Position numbers and translations under genes: made by a program
Shown here: positions 36,739-48,400 of the stretch, piece by piece
Layout: the number at the start of each line of letters is the position of its first letter
Position numbering within the stretch: position 1 is the stretch's first letter
NCBI RefSeq assembly: GCF_963169125.1
Contig: NC_084794.1
Coordinates: 72,141,665 to 72,205,664 of the forward strand
Reading direction: 5' to 3'
From: Humulus lupulus
Taxonomy: Eukaryota > Streptophyta > Magnoliopsida > Rosales > Cannabaceae
Length of the DNA stretch: 64,000 nt
The notes under the pieces: generated by a model
Told to the model about the DNA's origin: nothing
The model's input: only the letters and a program-made list of their open reading frames with translations
Database searches by the model: none

Positions 36739-39600
36739 TTCCTCGAGGATTTACCAGAATTGGCGCCGCATAGGGAGATTCAGTTTATTATCTAGTTAGC
36801 GCCAGGGACAGAGCCAGTGTCAAGGGCACCATATAGGATGGCACCGGCGGAACTAAAGGAATTAAAGATACAATTACAGGAGCTTCTGGATTTGGGGTTC
36901 ATCAGGCTGAGCTACTCGCCATGGGGTGCTCCAGTTTTGTTTGTAAAGAAGAAGGACGGGACTCTGAGAATGTGTATAGACTACAGGGAATTGAACAAGT
37001 TGACTATCAAGAATAAGTATCATATACCAAGGATTAACGACTTGTTCGATCAGCTGCAGGGTAAGACGGTGTTCTCGAAGATTGATCTTCGATCTGGTTA
37101 TCACCAGCTGAGGATCAAGGACGAGGATATACCGAAGATGGCCTTCCGAATGAGGTATGGGCACTATGAGTTTCTGGTCATGTCGTTTGGTTTGACCAAT
37201 GCCCCAGCAACCTTCATGGACCTAATGAACTGGGTGTTCAAGGACTTCTTGGATCAGTTCATCATTGTTTTTATCGATGACATTTTGGTGTATTCTAGTT
37301 CAGAAGTAGAGCACGAGTTTCATCTTCGACAGGTTCGGCAGAGGTTGAGAGAGCATCAGTTGTACACTAAGTTTAAGAAATGTGAGTTTTGGCTACCAGA
37401 TGTGGCATTCCTTGGACATATTGTTGGTGCAGATGGGATTAAGGTGGATCTATCTAAGGTAGAGGCAGTGAGAAATTGGTCGAGGCCAAGGAATGCCTCA
37501 GAGCTTTGGAGCTTCCTCGGGTTAGCAAGTTATTACAGACAGTTTGTAGAAGGCTTCTCGAAGATTGCATCACCGATGACAGAAATGACACGGAAGAATT
37601 TGAAGTTCGTCTGGTCAGACAATTGTGATAACAGTTTCCAAGAATTGAAGCAACAACTTATTACTAGACCTATGTTAAGTCTTCCTTGAGAGGAAGGAAA
37701 TTTTGTAGTCTATTGTGATGCGTCAAAGTTGGGTTTGGGTTGTGTGTTGATGCAGAACGGGAAGGTTATAGCTTATGTGTCACGACAGTTGATGGAGTAT
37801 GTGCAGCGATATCCTACCCATGATTTGGAGTTAGCAGCGGTGGTATTCGCACTGAAGGTTCGGCATCATTATCTGTACGCAGAGAAGTGTGAGATATACA
37901 CCAATCACAAGAGTTTGAAGTACTTCTTCACACAGAAGGACCTGAACATGAGGCAAAGATGTTGGCTGGAGTTGGTAAAAGACTATGACTGTGGTATTCT
38001 TTATCACCCAGGGAAAGCCAACGTAGTGGTAGATGCATTGAGCCGGAGGGGCCTGAGCCAGTTATATAGTTCCACCCAGATTTTGAGAGAGTTAGCTGAT
38101 GAGATGACCAGAGCAGGGATAGAATTGGTGGTGGGCTGGTTAGCCAATATTACTCTGCAGTCAACCCTGTTAGAGCGGATTAGGGAAGGTCAGTTGGTAG
38201 ACGCTCAATTACAAGAGGTTAGAGATAATGTCTTAGCAGGAGTAGCTAAGGACTCCTCTATTTCTGAGGTTGGTTTGCTACTGTATCACGAGCGGATTTG
38301 TGTCCCAGCTAATGTGGGGATCAGACGAGAGATATTAGATGATTCGCATACTACGCCGTACTCACTTCTTCCAGGTACCATGAAGATGTATCAAGATCTA
38401 CGGACGTTATATTGGTGGCCCGAGATGAAGAAGGATGTGGTGGAATATATGGCCAGATGTTTAACCTATCAACAGGTGAAGGCTGAACATCAGCGATCGG
38501 CAGGGTTACTTTAGCCATTGGGTATGCTCGAGTGGAAATGGGAGGATATTACGATGGACTTTGTGGGAGGTTTACCCAGGATAGTAGGGCTTCATGACTC
38601 GGTGTGGGTGATAGTGGACAGATGCACCAAGTCAGCTCATTTCCTTCCAGTAAAGATGGCATATATAGTGGATCAGTATGCATAGTTATATGTGAGGGAG
38701 ATCGTACGTCTCCATGGGGTTCCCAAGTTTTGGGGTAGTTTGCAGAAGGCTATGGGGACTCAGTTGAAGTTCAGCACGACCTTTCATCCTCAGACTGATG
38801 GACAGTCTGAGAGGATGATTCAAGTGTTGGAGGATATGCTTCGAGCGTGCGTGATCGATTTTGAGGGATCGTGAAGTGAGTATCTCTCATTGATTGAGTT
38901 TTCATACAACAATAGTTACCAATCAACGATTGGAGTGGCTCCTTATGAAATATTATATGGGAGGAGATGTAGATCACCCATTCATTGGGATGAGATGAGT
39001 GAGAGGAAGTATTTGGGGCCAGACATGGTTCAGAAGACAAATGAAGCTATTGAGAAGATCTGAGCTCGAATGCTCGCCTCATAGAGCAGACAAAAAAGCT
39101 ACACTGATCCCAAGCGTTGGGCGTGGATTTCCAGGTTTGGGACCATGTGTTTCTTCGAGTTTCACCACTGCCAGGGGTGAGAAGATTTGGGAAGAAGGGC
39201 AAGTTGAGCCCTAGATTCATTGGACCTTTTGAGATCCTGGAAAGGATCGAATAGGTGGCTTACAGGTTAGCTTTTTCGCCATTTTTGTCGGGAGTTCATG
39301 ACGTATTCCATGTTTCTATGCCCTGGAAGTACGTCTCAGATACAACACATGTGTTCAAGTATGAAGACTTGGAACTGCAGACAGATTTATCCTATTAGAA
39401 GAGGCCAGTTCAAATTTAGGATCGGAAGGATAAAGTCCTACGGAATAAGACGATTCCTCTGGTTAAAGTGTTATGGCGGAATAGTAGGGTCGAGGATGCG
39501 ACTGTAGGGTCGATGATGTAACTTGGGAGCTTGAATCAGCGATGCGGGATCAGTATCCCGAGTTATTCAGGTAAATTTCGAGGACGAAATTCTCATTAGG
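36739..39600 (+). pseudogene. Tekay-like gypsy pol, truncated and with many stops
   Basis: In order: reverse transcriptase ([37 protein letters not shown] with F-I-D-D as active site), RNase H ([17 protein letters not shown] ... DALSRR), integrase HHCC region ([20 protein letters not shown]; the first His-x3-His part is altered) and catalytic core (ITMDFVGGLPR ... [15 protein letters not shown]), and a degenerate C-terminal chromodomain-like end (KVLWRNSRVED). In-frame stops are TAG 36793, TGA 37687, TAG 38512, TAG 38683, TGA 38872, TGA 39061 and TAG 39082. A frameshift follows near 39118-39123 and TAG near 39250. Several stops replace Gln or Arg codons (CAG, CGA). The usual S-D-R-D motif of integrase is lost in a short deletion near 38730 ([13 protein letters not shown]). 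It cannot make a working product. Confidence 0.92.
39485..39526 (+). repeat. 21-bp tandem duplication in the chromodomain-like end
   Basis: AGGGTCGAGGATGCGACTGT is followed at once by AGGGTCGATGATGTAACTT. The second copy carries the stop and leads into the normal TGGGAGCTTGAATC text. Confidence 0.75.
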
Positions 39601-39610
39601 AGGGGATAGT

Positions 39611-42056
39611 TGTAACGACCCAAAATTACTAACAAGGCTTAAGGGCCTTGATTAGTGTGCCGAGAGGGCATAACTGGATTATGTGTGATTTAAATGATTA
39701 AATTCATGATTATGTGATAAGCATGCTTATATTATTAGATGGATATATGAGATGCATGATTGTGAGTATTAGTATGCATGTAGGCCCTGATTAGATTATA
39801 ATGGCATATTCCTAATCTTGGCCCGTTGAGGGCATAAATGTAAATATTTCTGATTAATTTTTGAGACCACATTATTATGTGGATATAATTGCAGCTTGTG
39901 ACTCGAGGCAATCCTAGTGAGCGATTTAGCGAAAAAGTCACGGTGGGGATTATACCCGACTCGGGGGAGTGTGGGGGTATTTTTGGGAATCTGGGAAATA
40001 TATTGGAGACTATTTTACATTGAGGAAAATAATTGGCGATTAATTAAGTGACGGGGTTTAAGCAGTAATTATTAGGGACACTTAAGGAATTAGTGGGAAT
40101 TGGGAGCAATGACCAAAATGCCCTTGGTATGTTTAAAGGCTTAGGTTTTAGTGGGAAGGCAAAATGATCTTTTGGATGGTTAAAAAAATGGGATAAGTTT
40201 TTTTCTGTTTTTAGCCTTTGTGGAAGTTGTAGAAAATAGTAGAAGCAGAAGGAAGGAAAGAAAGAAAGAATAAAAACAGAGACTCTTTTTCCCTCTCTCT
40301 ATCGATCACATGTTCTCTCACTCTCCTTGAGGATTTTTGAGGTTGTAACTCAGAGGAAGCTTGGGTTGGAGCTTGGGGTAAGGGACCTTGGTGAAGCTAG
40401 AGGGTTTAGCAGGAATTAGCTACTCAATTGAGGTAAGGTTTAAAGGTTTTGATGAGTTTTCTGAGCTATGTTAGAATTGATTTCTGAACTTGGATCTTGG
40501 ATGGAAGTTAAGGGAATTAAGCTTTCGGAACTGAGGAGCTAAAGGCTGGAAGGGCTTAAAGGGCAACCTAAGGTCGAATTCCCCATTAAAGGTAGTAATT
40601 TCTGAGCTTGATCATCTGAATTGCTTGGTTGATTCTGGTTTTCTAATGAGTTCTTGACTTTTGAGTTCAATTCTTATTTTCTTTGTTTGAAGGTGCATGT
40701 GGCTAAGTTTTATGTTGTTGGGCTATGTGGGATGAGATGTAGAGGATGGTAGGCTCAATTTGGTGTGTGATTGAGGTTTGGAGGGGTTTTAGGGAGTTTT
40801 GGTTCGAGGAAAATCAAAGGAGAAAACTCAGGGTGTTCAAGTGCTGTAAGTAGCGCTGTAGCGCTAGCCTTAGGGCGCTAGGCCTGGTTTTCCTGGGCGT
40901 TTTTGTCTCTGCTTGTAGCACTGTAGCGCCCACTCTGTGGCGCTGTAGCGCTACCCTGCCTTCAGAAGTGGATTTTTGGGTATTTTCTTAGGGTTTTTGC
41001 CTGGGGGCTCGGGGTTCAATTCCACCATCCCGTTTGGTGGAATTAGGGCTTCCCGAGGGCTTGGGATTGGTCCCAAGGTTAGGTTACAAAATTGAATGTT
41101 AATGAGGGTTCTATGTTACATTTGTGACTAGGTGAACGCTAGGGCTCGGTCAGAATCATGCTCAAGGATCGTTTCAATTAATTAAAGTGCTCGGAATCAA
41201 AGGTAAGAAATTGCATCCAGTTATGTGATTATATTGGTACTAAGAGTTCCCTATATTTGTATGTGATGTCATGAGATGGTATTATGCCATGGGGACATGT
41301 GATAAACGGCCTATGAGTTCCGGAATCAATATTTGCGCACAAGGCGCGGCTCGGCCACTGGTAGCTGAGGTTACGTACATAATCACTAAGCTTAGCCTAA
41401 GCGAGCTGGTGTCAGTGGGATAATCAGAGGGTGCGGCCTAAGGGCGTCGACCCTGCGTTTTCGTGTGGTATGTTTATTGTTGTTTAAACTGTTGATTGTG
41501 ACGAGTTTGTTATCTAGATAACTGGTTAATTATTTGTAAGTTGGTATCATTGTTTATGTGAGCAGTATGACCTGTTGTATATCTGATTGATGATTTGTGA
41601 ATTATCTATTTGTTTGTTGTCATTTATGCTATGCATTATAGTTTTCTTGCTGGGCCTTGGCTCACGGATGCTACTTGGTGCAGGTAAATGCAAGGGCAAG
41701 GTGGATCAGTCCTGAGTTGGAGAGCTTTGAGGCTGATTTACATAGTCAGCTGATCGGCCGCCACGGCCAAGAAGTGGTACAGGACAGGAGAACCTTAAGT
41801 GTCTATTTTGCCCTTAGAGAGGCTAGTAACTGTATATAACCTGGAATTTTTGTAAATTGTCTTTTAAACTCTATTTCTTTTGGGATCCCATGTACAAAAT
41901 ATTTAATTAAATGAATGTATCTTTTGTGACCAAAACCTTTTAACCCTAGTTCAATTATAGTTGTAGTAACACATTTCTAACTAAATGACTTGATTAGCAA
42001 GTCCTGCACCTTTATAAACACACAGTGTAACGGTCTTGGCTACCCAGGGCGTTACA
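39611..42056 (+). repeat. Tekay-like 3' LTR (2,446 bp)
   Basis: Starts TGTAACGACCC after the purine tract AGGAGGGGATAG and ends CCCAGGGCGTTACA. Same family as the minus-strand LTRs at 1-2124 and 5213-7720. It has GCGCTGTAGCGCTA-type short repeats near 40850-40960 (GTAGCGCTGTAGCGCTAGC). No gene lies inside. The right flank begins TGTGTTCTC; with no 5' LTR the TSD cannot be tested. Confidence 0.9.
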
Positions 42057-42256
42057 TGTGTTCTCACTTTCATTGTCTTGATGTCATGTAGAACAATCCA
42101 CTCTTCCACGTTACCAGTAAGATATGTAGTTTCTGTGTAAGAGGACCTCCATGACTCAATTTTATAGTAATCTAAACACAGAGAACAAAATTTCACCCCT
42201 CTCTTAAGGGATCCAGATAGTGCATGAACCCAAAGAATGCCAATAAGCTTAAACAC
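42057..42256 (-). pseudogene. Unrecognised protein fragment split by the Tat insertion
   Basis: On the minus strand an open frame from ATG 42256 passes through about 66 residues before entering the Tekay LTR at 42056. It reads like real protein (LKRGVKFCSLCLDYYK, YLTGNVEEWIVLHDIKTMK), with balanced composition. I do not recognise the family. Both neighbours are insertions, so it is a broken piece, possibly of an older element. The continuation on the other side of the Tat element (61976 onward) has stops. Confidence 0.35.
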
Positions 42257-42290
42257 AACACATGTTCATGTCTTATTCAGGAGGTCGACT

Positions 42291-42295
42291 TCACC
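42291..42295. repeat. Left target site duplication of the Tat element (TCACC)
   Basis: TCACC precedes TGTTATCCCC at 42296 and is repeated at 61971-61975 after the terminal ACA of the 3' LTR. Confidence 0.93.
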
Positions 42296-43230
42296 TGTTA
42301 TCCCCATTTCCTGCATGGGCTCTGGGCCTTCGTCTCGGCCCGCCGTCAGAAGGCCAATTCAGCACGTGGGCCCGGACCAAGGTCTCTTGGTATGGAGAGT
42401 CCCCAAAGGGACGGGTATGGACTAGGGATTCAAGACTGGGCCCATTGGAGGGGTCCGGGATGTCCCTCCTGGTCCGTCCTCAGCGAAGGTAGTCTGGGCG
42501 ATGCCCAGAGTGCTCGGATCATCAAGGCTACGCGTCCTGGTCCCGGACCCTGATACGGTCCGGGCCTGTGGTAAATGGAGCGGGGCAACGGTAAACGGAC
42601 TTGGATCACCTCATCCCTAGTCGAAGGGACCAAGCGTCCAGGACCCTGAGGCCTTCTCATTCCGCGCGGGTGTCGTCCCCACTTTTCGCCTGCAGAAAAG
42701 GTCACCTCGGGATTACACACTGATGTGTCAGGACTGCGCAGCCAAGTACTCTGACTGGTCTTGTCTCCTGAATCAGCCTCGTGACTCGAAGTGATCAGAA
42801 CCAAAGCGCCGTTTTTTCGGGCGAGGCGTAGTTCTAAGGTCAACCTATTGGGCCTTAGCTGGTTTGAATTTCGTGTATTTTATATCTTTTTGTATTGGGC
42901 CTCCACTAGAGAGGTCGCTGGTATCCGCTTCCCTGATGGGCCTGGGTCTGATCCGGCCCAGATCCGGTATTCCCATCAGCTTATAAATATAAGCTACAGA
43001 GCACTGTAAACGTCTATCGGGATTTTGGATGAAAAAAGACAGAAACTCTGTTCAGATATTGAGAGAAACTTCCATTGTTAAAGCTTCTTCAAGCTCTAAT
43101 AACATAGACTCGTGGACTAAGGCTAGTTAACGCCCCAACCACGTAAAAACCCCGTGTCAATCTTCTATTTTCATTATTATTGTCAATAAATATTATTCAT
43201 TAATAGAGTTGCCGAAAATCTCGGTTAACA
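42296..43230 (+). repeat. Tat 5' LTR
   Basis: TGTTATCCCC ... CTCGGTTAACA. A TATA box lies inside a small palindrome (AGCTTAT, AAAT, ATAAGCT at 42978-42995), probably the promoter for the genomic transcript. Confidence 0.95.
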
Positions 43231-43233
43231 GTT

Positions 43234-43251
43234 TAGTGCTTTCGTTGAGAG
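43234..43251 (+). promoter_or_regulatory. Likely Tat primer-binding site
   Basis: TAGTGCTTTCGTTGAGAG begins three bases after the 5' LTR. A TGG start would pair with a tRNA CCA end; here the second base is A, which could be one mutation. I cannot name the tRNA. Confidence 0.4.
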
Positions 43252-43289
43252 CTGAAGGGAGCTAGTGCTAATGTCAAGCCTTTACTACG

Positions 43290-45403
43290 ATGGTGAACAC
43301 ACGACACACCACCTTCGACCCTACAAATCCCGAGCAAGGCAACGGAGACCCGCTACCTTCTCAGCATATTCCTCAGGACCTGCCTGAAGACGTGCCTCCT
43401 CAGACATCTCACCAAGATGAGTCGCAAGACTACGAGGGTGGGACAGAGTATGGAGTGGAAAACGAGGTATGAGGAGGAAAATGAGGAGTACCACGACGAA
43501 TCTGTGGATCCCAGCACCCCCCACGATGATCAGCAGGATTTGTAGATGACTAGACTAAGGCAGCAAGTCCTGGATCAGGAAACCAGGATAGCTGAGCAGG
43601 CGGAGGCGTATCACCGGATGCAAAAGTCTCTCCAAGCCCTGCAGGCGCTCATGGCCGCGCAGGGTCCGGCAGCCAACCATGCAGCTGGCCCGCTTCCAGA
43701 AACGCAGCAACCCGCTCCCCAAGAGCAGGCTGGGGCCCCCAGGGGCGCCAGCCCGGTCTGTCACCCAGAGCCTTTCTCCGAGCCGGCTCAAGGAGTCCCG
43801 GACAAGGAACGACGAAAGACCCGAGAGAAGACCACCCCCGTCGAAAAAGTCGGGGCACGTTCACGGCCTTTACCTAGGAAAGAGAAGGTGCGCCCTGTCC
43901 CAGGACGGGGCCACCCGATCGATCCGCAGGGGACGCGGCCACGGAATGGACAGTCCAAACACGCCCCAGGGCCAAACAGGCGGGAAAGGTCTTTGCACCC
44001 AAGTGCCTCGGTCAACAAGAACCGTCGAGAACGGGCTCGCCGCGAGGATCGTCACGCTCTCAGTTCAGGGGACGACACTTCCCGGATAGATTTACGCAAT
44101 GGACTGAATGCTCGGAAAGAGCGGGCCCGCAAGGAAAAACTCCTCCCTCGAGACGGGGACCTCAGGAATGACATCAACGACAGGAGGAACGAAAGAATCC
44201 CCCTGGAGGATAGCACGGCCAAGCTGCTCATGGAACAGATGGCCGCTTTAAAAAAGGTCACTGATCGTCTGGTCCGCAAACAGGAAGGCGCGAACACTGA
44301 CTCCGACGAAGAGGATAAAGAGCCTTGCGCTAGACACATCCTGGACGCCATACTGCCCAAGGGGTTCAAGATGCTGAGCCTCTCAGCCTATACTATAAAT
44401 ACCGATCCTAGGGATCATCTGTTCCGGTACAACCGACTCATGACAGTGGCTCACGTCAGCGACGACGACAAATGCTTCTGCTTCTCCATCACTTTGAGCG
44501 GTCCTGCCGAAGAGTGGTGGAAAAGGCTTGACCCAGGGTCCACCCAATCCTGGTCCGGGCTGCAGTCAGCGTTTCGGAAGCAGTTCGTGGCCGCCATGAG
44601 GATGGACATGCAAATCAGCGCCCTCGCCAACATTAAGCAACTACCCGCGGAGACATTGAGAGCCTATATCCAGCGCTTTACTGAGGACGCCTCCAAGACA
44701 AAAGTCGATGACGGATAGGGCTTGGTGGCACTACAGTCCGGGATCTGGGCCGGGTCCCCCCTTTGAGATGACATGCAGCGCAGCAAAGCCGCCACCATGG
44801 AAGAATTCATCAGGAGGGCCCAAGGATTCATCAACTGGGAGGAAGCTCAGATCCAGGCCTTCGGATGGCCCCCAGTTCCTCACCCCATCCCTCAAACGAT
44901 TCCGCGAGGTGCGGGACAGTTCCCTGCGCAGTCATATGCCACGCCCCCCATAGTCCCGGGGTCGACCGTCACGCCCGGCATCAGTTTCACCCCTACGGAC
45001 GACCCTGCCACGTCAGGGTACGCCCCGACCCAGTCAACCCACTTCTCCAGTTATGGCATCGTGCCGGCAGGCCATAGCATGGCCCCCGTCGTGGCCCCGC
45101 AGTCACAAACGAGAGTGACTGAGGCAAGCGTGAATCTCTCCCGGGGGAAGCGATCGGGCAAAGGCCAGAACCGGCCCGAGCAGGCCAAAAAGGGGAAGAG
45201 GGGCTACGAGCCCCAATATTCGGAATACACCAACTTGGTGGACACCCGGGAAAACATATATTTGGCGACAGAAAGGGCGGTCCACTACCGGAAGCCTAGC
45301 CTCATGTTTAAGGGGGGAAGGAATCCGAGAGACACCAGTAAAAGGTGTGCCTATCACAAAGACGTAGGCCACACCACCGACGAGTGTCGACAGCTCAAAG
45401 CTG
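43290..45403 (+). pseudogene. Tat gag
   Basis: ATG at 43290 opens MVNTRHTTFDP. The frame shifts near 43466-43471 into the frame starting GAG at 43471, then meets TAG at 43543-43545. A Pro/Arg/Lys-rich linker follows, then the retrotransposon gag core (PFSEP ... TLSGPAEEWWKRLDPGS, SWSGLQSAFRKQFVAAM) at about 44460-44620. TAG (44716-44718) and TGA (44767-44769; a Trp codon in relatives) break it before a C-terminal histidine-type knuckle (CAYHKDVGHTTDEC, near 45348). Gag would form the cytoplasmic particle. At about 45404 the frame jumps straight into protease text, suggesting a deletion of the gag-protease linker. Confidence 0.88.
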
Positions 45404-48400
45404 GTGTCCCGTGTGCTGGTGGATGACTAAAGCTCCGTCAACCTATTGTTCAAAGCTGCCTTCGCCGCCATTGGCATGACGGAAGCAGATCTGGCGTCCT
45501 GCCCGACCCAAATTTACGGCTTCAATGGAGATGCGCTTCTCCCCATGGGAAAGATCCAGCTGCCGGTTACGCTGGGGAGTGAGTTGCAGCACTCGTTCAA
45601 ATTCTGCACCTTTGTTGTGGTGGATTGCCCCACCGCTTACAACGTCATCTTTGGTCGGCCTACGCTGGTCATGTTTGGGGCCATCACCTCCGTCCGCCAC
45701 CTTTGCATGAAGTTCCCATGCGACAACGGAGGGGTAGGAACATTCTGGGGAGACCAAAAGAGCGCCTGGAAGTGTTACCATGTCTCCGCCTGGCCCATAT
45801 ACATGGTCTGGGAGGAGCGCGTCGAACAAGCTCCCCTCCCTCCTGCTGAGCGAGCGGTCCGGAAAGAGGATGATCTGGAGCCGCGGATAGGGGACGATCG
45901 CGTCCTGGAACCAATGGACGAAATAGAAGAGGTGTGCATCAGCGAAACCAACCCGGCCAGGATCATCCAAGTAGGGAAGAGCCTGCCGGCAGACATTCGG
46001 GCCGCCATTATCGCCCAAGTCCAGGAAAACCAGGACCTTCTGGCCTGGTCCCACTCTGATATGACCGGAGTCGACCGCAATATCATCTACCACGCATTGA
46101 GTATAGACCTAAACGCGACCCCGGTCCGCCAGAAGCGCAGACCTTTGGGGACGGAGAGGGCCGAGGCCCTCAAGCTGGAGGTGGAGAAGTTGTCTTCCAT
46201 CAACTTCATACGCGAGGCTGTATATCCCGTGTGGCTGGCCAATCCCGTCTTGTTGCCGAAACCTAACGGGACCTGGAGAACATGCATTGATTTCATGGAC
46301 CTCAATAAAGCGTGTCCGAAGGACTGTTTCCCACTACCCCGAATTGACCAAATGGTGGATGCTACGTCTGGCTACGAGATCCTGAGTTTCATGGATGCTT
46401 ACTCCGGCTACAACCAGATCTCCATGCACGTGGCGGATCAGGAGCATACCAGTTTCCAAACCGACAAGGGCATCTATTGCTACATAGTCATGCCTTTCGG
46501 ACTCAAGAATGCCGGAGCAACGTACCAAAGGCTCGTCAATCGAATGTTTCGGGCCCAGCTAGGGCGAAACATGGAAGTGTACATCGATGATATGCTGGTC
46601 AAGTCCAAGACGTTCCGGCACCATTCGGACGATTTGGCGGAGGCTTTCGCAGTTATCCGGAAGTACGGGATGAAGCTGAACCCTAAAAGGTGCACCTTCG
46701 GCATGGCCTCCGGGAAGTTCCTGGGTTTCATAGTGAGCTTCTGAGGAATAGAAGCCAATCGGGATAAGATCAAGGCCCTGATCGACATGGCCTCCCCCCG
46801 GAAGCACAAGGACGTGCAAAGCCTGACGGGGCGAGTGGCCGCCCTGAGCCGTTTCGTTTCTAAAGCCACGGACAAGTGCGTCCCTTTTTTCAACGTCCTT
46901 TGGGGGGGCCAGCGTTTCGAGTGGTCGCCCGAATGTGAAGGGGCCTTCCGAAAGCTGAAAGAACACCTGGCCAAAGCCCAAATCCTGGCGAAACCAGTAG
47001 AAGGAGAGCCACTGTATCTATACCTGGCCGTGACCGAGCACGCGATCAGCGCCGCGCTGGTGCAAGAAGAAGAAATGACGCAACTCCCGGTATACTATGT
47101 GAGCAAGCGGCTACTAGACACCGAGTCTCGATACCCATTGATCGAAAAGCTGAATTTCTACCTGTTGATTGCGTCCCGGAAGCTTCGACCTTACTTCCAG
47201 GCTCATGCCATAAAGGTCTTAACCAACCATCCCCTGCGGCAGGTGTTGCAGAAACCCGAATCGTCGGGAAGACTCCTGAAGTGGGCAATGGAGCTGAGCC
47301 AGTTCGATATATCTTACATGCCCCGGGTGTCCATCAAGGGACAGGCCCTGGCCGATTTCATCGTCGAATGTTCCGGGATTTCCCCGGAAGAAAGTATCCC
47401 TGATAACCCCGCGACGCCCGTGTGGAAAGTCTTCGTGGACAGAGCCTCGAATGAGAATGGGGTCGGGGCCGGGATCATCCTGGTGTCATCACAGGGGCAC
47501 CAGCTACAAAACACCCTCCATTTCTGGTTCAAAGCGTCGAACAACGAGGCGGAGCACGAAGCTGTCCTCGCCGGGTTACGCCTGGCCCGGGAGGTAGGGC
47601 AGCTAACCTGGAAATTTACAGCGATTCCCAGCTGGTCGTCAGACAAATTTCAGTGGAGTATCAGACCAAGGGAGAGATAATGGCGGGATACGTGACTCAA
47701 GTGAGGGAAATGCTCCAAACGTTCACAGTGCATTCTATCCGCCAGATCCCCCGAGAGCAAAATGTCTTCGCGGATACATTGGAAAAGCTGGCAACAAACG
47801 CAGAGGCCTAGCTGGCCGGACTGGTTCCTGTCAACCATCTCCCCGTACCGAGCATCGGGGCCTCCACAGTCCACACCACCGACCACTCCGCTTCCTGGAT
47901 GGGCCCGCTGATCAGATACCTGTCCACCGGGGAAGTTCCGAGCGATCGGGCCGCGGCCAGGAAACTCCTGTACCAGGCACACCGGTACGTCATGATGGAC
48001 GGAAAACTCTACCGCCGGGGGCTGTCTATGCCTTACCTCAGGTGCGTGTCCAGAACCGAGCTGAGTGCCATCATGCATGAGGTGCATGAGGGATTTTGCG
48101 GAGATCACACGGCCGGGCCCATTCTGTCCAAGAAGATCCTGCGCCAAGGATACTTCTGGCCCACCATGAAGAAAGACTGTATAGACTACGTCCGCAAGTG
48201 CGAACAGTGCCAGAGGTACGCGAAGATCCCGCGGGCCCCCCCGACTGAGATAACCTTGATGAGTAGTCCCTAGCCCATCGCAGTATGGGGGATCGACCTT
48301 GTTGGATCCCTCCCGACCGGAAAGGGAGGGGTTAAGTATGCCATTGTGGCTGTGGACTATTACACAAAATGGGTTGAGGCAGAGCCCATGAACACAATCA

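Larger units (their letters stand above)
36739..42056 (+). mobile_element. 5'-truncated Tekay-like gypsy element: part of pol plus 3' LTR
   Basis: Pol homology begins abruptly at about 36739, next to a microsatellite, in the linker before reverse transcriptase, so gag, protease and the 5' LTR are gone. The 3' side is whole: the GAGGACGAAATTCTCATTAGGAGGGGATAG tail with polypurine tract (two blocks, 39580-39609), then the LTR 39611-42056. The internal order and tail text match plant Tekay/Del chromoviruses. Confidence 0.9.

Noticed and set aside
36491..36799. Open frames rich in Tyr/Thr/Ile or Val/Cys/Tyr
   Set aside because: Pure translation of the TG/TA microsatellite.
42224..42843. Open frames in the Tat 5' LTR (repeated at 60802-61534 in the 3' LTR)
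   Set aside because: They are present because the GC-rich LTR has few stops. The two copies are interrupted differently and none extends into gag.
43555..45372. Several minus-strand and alternative-frame ORFs over Tat gag
   Set aside because: Shadows of the GC-rich gag frame; the plus-strand frame has the gag core and knuckle motif.
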